A DNA stretch of 42,630 bases from Microbispora hainanensis (lineage in GTDB: Bacteria > Actinomycetota > Actinomycetes > Streptosporangiales > Streptosporangiaceae). Of this stretch, positions 38,418 to 42,630 are shown piece by piece (position 1 is the first letter of the stretch; each line of letters starts with the position of its first letter). The position numbers and the translations under genes are program-made. The DNA is taken from contig NZ_VIRM01000067.1 of the NCBI RefSeq assembly GCF_006874475.1, forward strand, positions 1-42,630, given 5' to 3'. Below the pieces are notes generated by a model, which saw nothing but the letters and a program-made list of their open reading frames with translations, was not told the DNA's origin and did no database searches.

Positions 38418-38942
38418 ATGACCTTCTCGAGGCCCGTCGAGGACGAAGTGGACCGGCTGGTCGCGGCCTGGAGACAGGAGCGCCCGGACCTGGACGTGAC
38501 GCCTCTCGAAGTGCTGAGCCGGGTCTCCCGGTTGAGCCGGCACCTGGAACGCGAGCGCCGCGCGGCCTTCGCGTCGCACGACATGGAGTCGTGGGAGTTC
38601 GACGTGCTGACGGCCCTGCGCCGCGCCGGGGAACCGTACGAGCTGAGCCCGGGCGCACTGCTGCGCGCCACCCTGGTGACCTCCGGCACGATGACGAACC
38701 GCATCGACAGGCTGGCCGCCGGAGGACTGGTCACCCGGCGCCCGGATCCGGAGGACCGGCGCGGCGTGCTGGTGCGGCTGACCCCCGCCGGGATGCACCG
38801 CGTGGACGCCGCCTTCGCCGACCTGCTGCGCCGCGAACGCGAACTCCTCGCGGGTCTCGACCAGCACGAGCAGAAGGCTCTCGCCGCCCTGCTGCGCACG
38901 CTTCTGATCCCCTTCGACGCCTCCGACGCGGCCGCCCCCTGA
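38418..38942 (+). CDS. MarR-family transcriptional regulator (paralogue of the one at 4334)
   Basis: 174 residues. The winged helix is 'WEFDVLTALRRAGEPYELSPGALLRATLVTSGTMTNRIDRLAAGGLVTRR', followed by the wing 'DPEDRRGVLVRLTPAGM'. Shared with the 4334 protein are 'QERPDLDV' near the start, 'SRVSRLSRHLERE' and the VTSG-TNRIDR helix, so they are paralogues. It is divergent from tam with paired operators between, so it likely represses tam and itself. The ATG seems leaderless. Confidence 0.9.
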   Translation: MTFSRPVEDEVDRLVAAWRQERPDLDVTPLEVLSRVSRLSRHLERERRAAFASHDMESWEFDVLTALRRAGEPYELSPGALLRATLVTSGTMTNRIDRLAAGGLVTRRPDPEDRRGVLVRLTPAGMHRVDAAFADLLRRERELLAGLDQHEQKALAALLRTLLIPFDASDAAAP

Positions 38943-39012
38943 TCCGGCGGAGCCGTCGTCCCCCCGGCCGGCCACCCCGACATGGAGACGGAACCGGCCG
39001 GACGTCGATGGG

Positions 39013-39074
39013 AAAAGCTGACAAACGTTCCTATCAGGACTAAAGCGTGCCCGTCTTTGCCGTTTGTCGCTTTT
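39013..39074. other. Long inverted repeat, possible structured RNA
   Basis: AAAAGC-T-GACAAACG (39013-39027) and CGTTTGTC-GCTTTT (39061-39074) pair over 14 bp with one bulge, enclosing 33 bases. It lies about 70 bp after the MarR stop. The T-run at its end allows terminator function; the long loop is unusual for that. Between it and the gene at 39417 only the CRP-type site and a promoter are seen. Confidence 0.6.
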
Positions 39075-39153
39075 GACGTTTTCGGTGGCGCCCCGAACGC
39101 CACGCCGGCGCGCCATTGACTCATTCCCATTCGGCATAGATATGGGCATATGG

Positions 39154-39171
39154 ATGTGATTTACGTCACAT
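39154..39171. promoter_or_regulatory. CRP-type site
   Basis: ATGTGATTTACGTCACAT, a perfect TGTGA-N6-TCACA palindrome apart from its central bases, about 245 bp upstream of the secreted protein gene. An almost identical site lies at 42452-42467. Confidence 0.7.
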
Positions 39172-39343
39172 ACCTTCCTTGGATCGGTCCAGCATCGAAC
39201 AAGGGCCGAGGCGGCCGAATGGGTCTGTGATCAGCGAAGACGGGCCCCACATCGCCACGGTGACGCGGCCACCGCACCGAGGCGAAGACTCTGCGGGCCT
39301 GGAGAGGAAACCGTGAAATTTCTGTTTTCAGAGGGTTTCTCGT

Positions 39344-39349
39344 TATAAC
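39344..39349 (+). promoter_or_regulatory. Possible -10 element upstream of the secreted protein
   Basis: TATAAC in a locally AT-rich stretch, following a small inverted repeat (GAAACC 39307-39312, GGTTTC 39334-39339). Confidence 0.35.
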
Positions 39350-39416
39350 TTCCCACCGTTCCTTCACTGACGCATGGGGCGCAAGTGACGCCTCACGACA
39401 GACCAGGGAGATCCTC

Positions 39417-41150
39417 TTGAAGCGCACTCTCGCTCTCGGCGGGGTCGCGGCCGGCCTGCTGGCCTCCGCGGCGATCGCCGCCCCGGCTCACGCCGACTCC
39501 ATCCCGTCCGTCAACCTCGCCAAGACCAACCTCGCCGCGAAGGAAATCGCCGCGTTCTGGTTCGGTGAGGCGCGAGCCAACCTGATCAACGCCACCCCGT
39601 ACGGCGTGGAGACCAAGATCTCCGCGAAGCACGTTTCCACGGGTGGCGCGTCCGCCGACACCAAGGCCGGCGTTGTCGGGTCGAGCGGCGACCAGAAGGC
39701 CGCCACCGGCAGCCTCAAGAACGTGAACCTGCCGAAGACCACCGGCAAGGTGTTCTTCATCGGCGCCGACGGCAGGCCGCACTGGTGCTCGGCCACCTCG
39801 GTCCAGTCGCAGTACAAGAACCTGGTGGCGACCGCGGGTCACTGCGTGTACGACACCAAGTCGAACGCCACGACTCTGGACAGGTGGGTCTTCATCCCCG
39901 GCTACTACGAGGGCAAGACCCCGTGGGGCATCTACGTCGGTAAGACCGCTTACACGCACTACGACTACAGCGTGTACGAGGACGGCGACCGCGACTACGC
40001 GTTCGTCACCGTCTACAACGGCGTCCAGGTCACGGACGTGCGTTACGACAACCACGGCCGCGACGACCACCACGGCAAGGGCCACAGTGGCCGCTACGAC
40101 CACGACGGCAAGCACCGCGGCGGACGTGACCACGGCAAGAGCGACTGGCACGCGGGCCCCGTCTCCGTCCGGCAGTTCCAGGCCCTGAACAGGGGCAGGG
40201 ACCTCACCGGCAACGGCCCCTGGGCCAAGGGCACCGGCGTCCAGACCCACGAGATCAGCGAGCGCGCCTACCAGAGCCACGCGGACTCGTACGTCAGCCG
40301 TGACGGCAAGACCCTCTACTTCCGCAAGAAGGTCTGGGACCGCGACGACTACAAGGGTCCGAAGGGCGACGACAAGCCGCTCACGCCGAAGGCCGCGCCC
40401 AGCGGCGAGAACAACGAGCTCCAGACGCTGAAGCAGCCGGAGCCGCCCAAGCCCAAGCCGCAGCCGACCGTCACGGTCACGACGACCGCGACCGCGACCG
40501 CCACGGTCACGGCGACCGCGACCGTCACCGCGACCGCCACGGTCACCGCGACTCCCACCCACAGGCCGACGGGCAAGCCCGACTGGTGCGACGACCACGG
40601 TCGTTTCTCCGGCAAGGACCGTTGCGACCACAACGACCACGCGAAGTACAAGTACTACGCGCGGACGTTCTGGGCACAGACCCGCGACGACCACCGGCCG
40701 CACGGCACGCTGAAGATCACGCTGAAGGACGTCGGCAGCCTCGGCTCCAACGTCGGTGGTCAGGGCCTGGCCTACAACCAGAAGATCGGCACCTCGATCT
40801 TCATGTTCGGCTACCCGAGCGGGTCGCACCCGGACGGCAACTACGCCTTCACGGGCAAGACCCAGAAGTGGGCGTACGGCAAGACCTTCAAGGCGAGCTC
40901 CGCGGCCATCAAGGGCGAGGAGCTCGTGGGGGTCAAGTCCTCCTTCACGGGCGAGGGCGCCATCGGCTCGTCCTGGCTCTACCGCTACAGCAACGCCAAG
41001 CGGCTCGGCTACCTGAACGGTGTGACCATCGGTGTCGCCGACACCGACGGCAACGGCCGGATCGACACCAGCATCTCGCCGTACTTCGACGGTGAGACCC
41101 TGGGCGTCTACAAGGCCGCCGCGGCCAACTGGTCCGGCAAGATCGTCTGA
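39417..41150 (+). CDS. Secreted trypsin-fold protein, catalytic serine apparently replaced
   Basis: 577 residues from TTG (AGGGAGA upstream). A signal peptide (MKRTLALGGVAAGLLASAAI, cut after APAHA) sends it outside. The protease core has a paired Cys and catalytic His ('NLVATAGHCVYD', His142) and Asp ('DRDYAFVTVYNG', Asp193). Where GGASGGPWL is expected the protein has GAIGSSWL, with Ile516 in place of the serine and no preceding Cys. Between Asp193 and this point lie about 200 extra residues: a His/Asp/Gly-rich stretch (212-245), a Thr-Val-Ala repeat (about 351-381) and a second His/Asp-rich stretch. It may be a metal-binding pseudoprotease. The function is otherwise unknown. Confidence 0.88.
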   Translation: MKRTLALGGVAAGLLASAAIAAPAHADSIPSVNLAKTNLAAKEIAAFWFGEARANLINATPYGVETKISAKHVSTGGASADTKAGVVGSSGDQKAATGSLKNVNLPKTTGKVFFIGADGRPHWCSATSVQSQYKNLVATAGHCVYDTKSNATTLDRWVFIPGYYEGKTPWGIYVGKTAYTHYDYSVYEDGDRDYAFVTVYNGVQVTDVRYDNHGRDDHHGKGHSGRYDHDGKHRGGRDHGKSDWHAGPVSVRQFQALNRGRDLTGNGPWAKGTGVQTHEISERAYQSHADSYVSRDGKTLYFRKKVWDRDDYKGPKGDDKPLTPKAAPSGENNELQTLKQPEPPKPKPQPTVTVTTTATATATVTATATVTATATVTATPTHRPTGKPDWCDDHGRFSGKDRCDHNDHAKYKYYARTFWAQTRDDHRPHGTLKITLKDVGSLGSNVGGQGLAYNQKIGTSIFMFGYPSGSHPDGNYAFTGKTQKWAYGKTFKASSAAIKGEELVGVKSSFTGEGAIGSSWLYRYSNAKRLGYLNGVTIGVADTDGNGRIDTSISPYFDGETLGVYKAAAANWSGKIV

Positions 41151-41173
41151 GTCTCCGACTCCTGACGTCCAGG

Positions 41174-41201
41174 AGGGCCCGGCTGTTCGCAGCCGGGCCC
41201 T
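41174..41201 (+). terminator. Intrinsic terminator
   Basis: AGGGCCCGGCT (41174-41184) pairs perfectly with AGCCGGGCCCT (41191-41201), loop GTTCGC, followed by a T-rich run, 24 bases past the stop. Confidence 0.9.
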
Positions 41202-41218
41202 TTCCTTTTACCCGCGCT

Positions 41219-41298
41219 CTTGTGCCTCCCGCCTCTTGTGCCTCCCGCCTCTTGTGCCTCCCGCCTCTGGCGCCTCCCGCCTCTGGCGCCTCCCGCCT
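41219..41298. repeat. 16-bp tandem repeat, five copies
   Basis: Three copies of CTTGTGCCTCCCGCCT and two of CTGGCGCCTCCCGCCT directly after the terminator. Confidence 0.95.
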
Positions 41299-42451
41299 TG
41301 TGCCCGTCACCCTCGCGCCCAGTGCCTAGTGCTCGCTGACTTGGGCCCGTTGCCTTGTGCCCGATCACGGGGCCCCTCGCTAGTGGGCGACGAGATCGGG
41401 CAGCCCGCCCTGTTCGGCATCGCCGCGCCGGCCGCCCGCACGGCCTCTCAGGCCCGTTCTCGGCCTCCCCGGCTTGATCGCCCATGCCGGGTTCGGCCGG
41501 CTTTCCTCTCACAGCGGCATTACGGAATGCGCTTCCTCGGGGTCATGACCCCTTCGCGACTTCGCCGGCACGGCCCGGGAGAAAAGCACGCGAATAACGG
41601 ACAGCCGGGGTCACGAGAAATCAAACGATCAAAACAATGATCACTGACCACAATAAAATCCGAATACGGAAATCATTCATGAGAACGCATGGAGAACACG
41701 AGCAAAATACCCTGACACCTGTTTCCGCAGAGCCTCACCGCCGGCTCCCTGAAGAGCGCCCCCATTGCGGACCTGAAAGCATCCTGGAGGCTCCCGCATC
41801 CGTGGTCGCGTACCGCTTCTCCGGGTCACGGGAAACCGCCGAGGACAACCGTCGCAGGCGGACCCCATACCGACAACACACCGATCCACCTGCGCAGACA
41901 TCACGACACCACTGGCCGTCGAGCACGAACGACGCTCGTCGCCTCACCTTCTCAGCGGCGGGCGGACAATCACCGCCGGCATCCTGCCCGAAAACCCCGT
42001 GATCATCGTGGGGCCTGGCCAGAAAACCCCGCTCGGCCATCCGGAGAATGCACATCGCGAGCGGTACGGCGATCCCAAGTGCGCTCCGGCGGAGTCTCGA
42101 ACGCCCCGATTCGGCGACTCAGAGGGCCCGGTGAATATCGGTCATCCGATTAGCTGGCTTACCGGATGGTAACCCCCTGGCGAGAGCTCCCAGGAAACCC
42201 CCAGGAAAGCCCTCGCCGCACCGCGACGAGGGCCTCTCGACAGGGTTCCGGCGCAGCGGGAACCCGAGCCGGCCGAGGCGGTGCCTGGCGTTCCAGAGAG
42301 GGCCTCACCATGGCCATCAAGGGATCGACCTGCTCCTTCGCACATCTCCTTGATCATCAAGCCGCGTCCTCCGGCCGGCCACACGGACCAAGATCCAGGC
42401 GAACGGGCACACTCTGACGCAATCTCGCGGTCATCTGGTTTCGCTCAAACC
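41299..42451. other. Long region without a supported gene
   Basis: About 1.15 kb in which no frame has a ribosome binding site, sensible codon bias and a recognisable product together. Local GC is lower near 41600-41700. A small CCCCGTG/CGTGGGG hairpin lies near 41995-42013, flanked by direct copies of GAAAACCCCG. The structured stretch at 42159-42239 is listed separately. A small RNA gene or the long leader of a gene beyond the window is possible. Confidence 0.5.
42159..42239 (+). ncRNA. Candidate structured RNA or leader element
   Basis: TTACC-GGAT-GGTAA (42159-42172) is followed by nested stems. The outer is CGAGAG (42181-42186) with CTCTCG (42234-42239). The inner is CCCTCG (42210-42215) with CGAGGG (42227-42232), extended by CGC/GCG. 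A direct repeat CCAGGAAA lies between. I could not match it to a known riboswitch class. Confidence 0.35.
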
Positions 42452-42467
42452 TGTGATTTACATCACA
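42452..42467. promoter_or_regulatory. Second CRP-type site
   Basis: TGTGATTTACATCACA, differing from the site at 39155-39170 at one base. It probably controls a gene just beyond the window. Confidence 0.65.
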
Positions 42468-42581
42468 TTGCCTCGTGACCGACCTGGTGCGGAACGTGAC
42501 CGATATCCCCCTGCACAGCCTGCGATCAGCTCATTTTCAGCTTCCGTTCAGGAAGCGGCTGAAGGCACCAAGTTGGAGGCA

Positions 42582-42630
42582 ATGCGCGAAGCGACCAATT
42601 CCACTTACGTCACTCCAATTGGTCCTATAG
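42582..42630 (+). CDS. Possible start of a gene running off the window
   Basis: ATG followed by 15 open codons (MREATNSTYVTPIGPI). GGAGG is present but only two bases away from the ATG, which is too close for a normal site. It may equally be part of an untranslated leader. Confidence 0.2.
   Translation, partial: MREATNSTYVTPIGPI
42593..42624. other. Inverted repeat at the window end
   Basis: GACCAATT (42593-42600) and AATTGGTC (42617-42624), a perfect 8-bp inverted repeat with a 16-base spacer; an operator or leader hairpin. Confidence 0.5.

Noticed and set aside
39172..39416. c-di-AMP (ydaO) riboswitch before the secreted protein, as found before some actinobacterial wall hydrolases
   Set aside because: I could not find the conserved core segments; only a small hairpin and a promoter are visible.
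39393..40829. 478-codon open frame on the minus strand
   Set aside because: Antisense to the secreted protein. Its Val/Ala runs are the complement of the Thr-Val repeat.
41637..42055. Overlapping open frames of 121 codons (plus) and 106 codons (minus)
   Set aside because: No ribosome binding sites, atypical composition and no recognisable motifs. Kept only as part of the gene-free stretch.

Overview
The window is high-GC DNA of a filamentous actinobacterium, most likely a member of the Streptosporangiaceae or a close relative. This rests on codon bias, GTG and TTG starts, leaderless promoters, an actinobacterial glmU-prs-rplY-pth neighbourhood, an ECF42-type sigma factor, and a trpS leader of a kind predicted in Streptomyces. 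It is chromosomal. No insertion sequence, phage gene, rRNA or CRISPR array was seen. The only RNA gene recognised with confidence is a tRNA-Gln(UUG).

Layout. 1-4.3 kb is an accessory patch: two small unknown genes face a UTRA-only regulator and a full GntR regulator, followed by an ASCH-domain gene and a Fic-domain gene. The last two share a distinctive 35-bp inverted-repeat operator, which is the best candidate for an undescribed regulatory module here. 4.3-11.9 kb holds a MarR/EamA divergon, a cyclodeaminase-folD pair in which FolD lacks its catalytic lysine, and an MFS transporter that diverges from a DGPF/YCII-ECF42 operon with matched ECF-type promoters on both sides. A small unknown protein and a DoxX protein follow.

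11.9-23 kb looks like a sulfated-glycan locus. WecG/TagA-type and family 2 glycosyltransferases and a sulfotransferase form one tightly coupled operon. A polyprenyl-phosphate sugar transferase, CysQ, CysD and CysN form another. Between them lie a SufR-like regulator and a divergent DUF2231, membrane protein, folE and FAD-reductase operon.

23-29.6 kb is housekeeping: an exonuclease, pth, rplY, prs, glmU and tRNA-Gln. An inducible-type trpS is inserted on the opposite strand behind a complete tryptophan attenuator (leader peptide with Trp-Trp, anti-antiterminator, antiterminator, terminator). 30-32.5 kb has a fatty acid desaturase and a TetR regulator with a 100-residue charged helical tail. 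32.7-37.4 kb is a polyphosphate cluster (ppk behind a probable PHO box, mutT1, CYTH-CHAD). A second MarR divergon, with a trans-aconitate methyltransferase, follows. The window ends with a secreted trypsin-fold protein whose catalytic serine is replaced, and about 1.4 kb with no convincing gene but with RNA-like hairpins and the second of two near-identical CRP-type sites.

A further property of the window is that many intergenic regions, and several coding linkers, carry their own private short tandem repeat (periods 6, 8, 11, 12, 13, 15, 16, 18, 25 bp), unrelated in sequence to one another.
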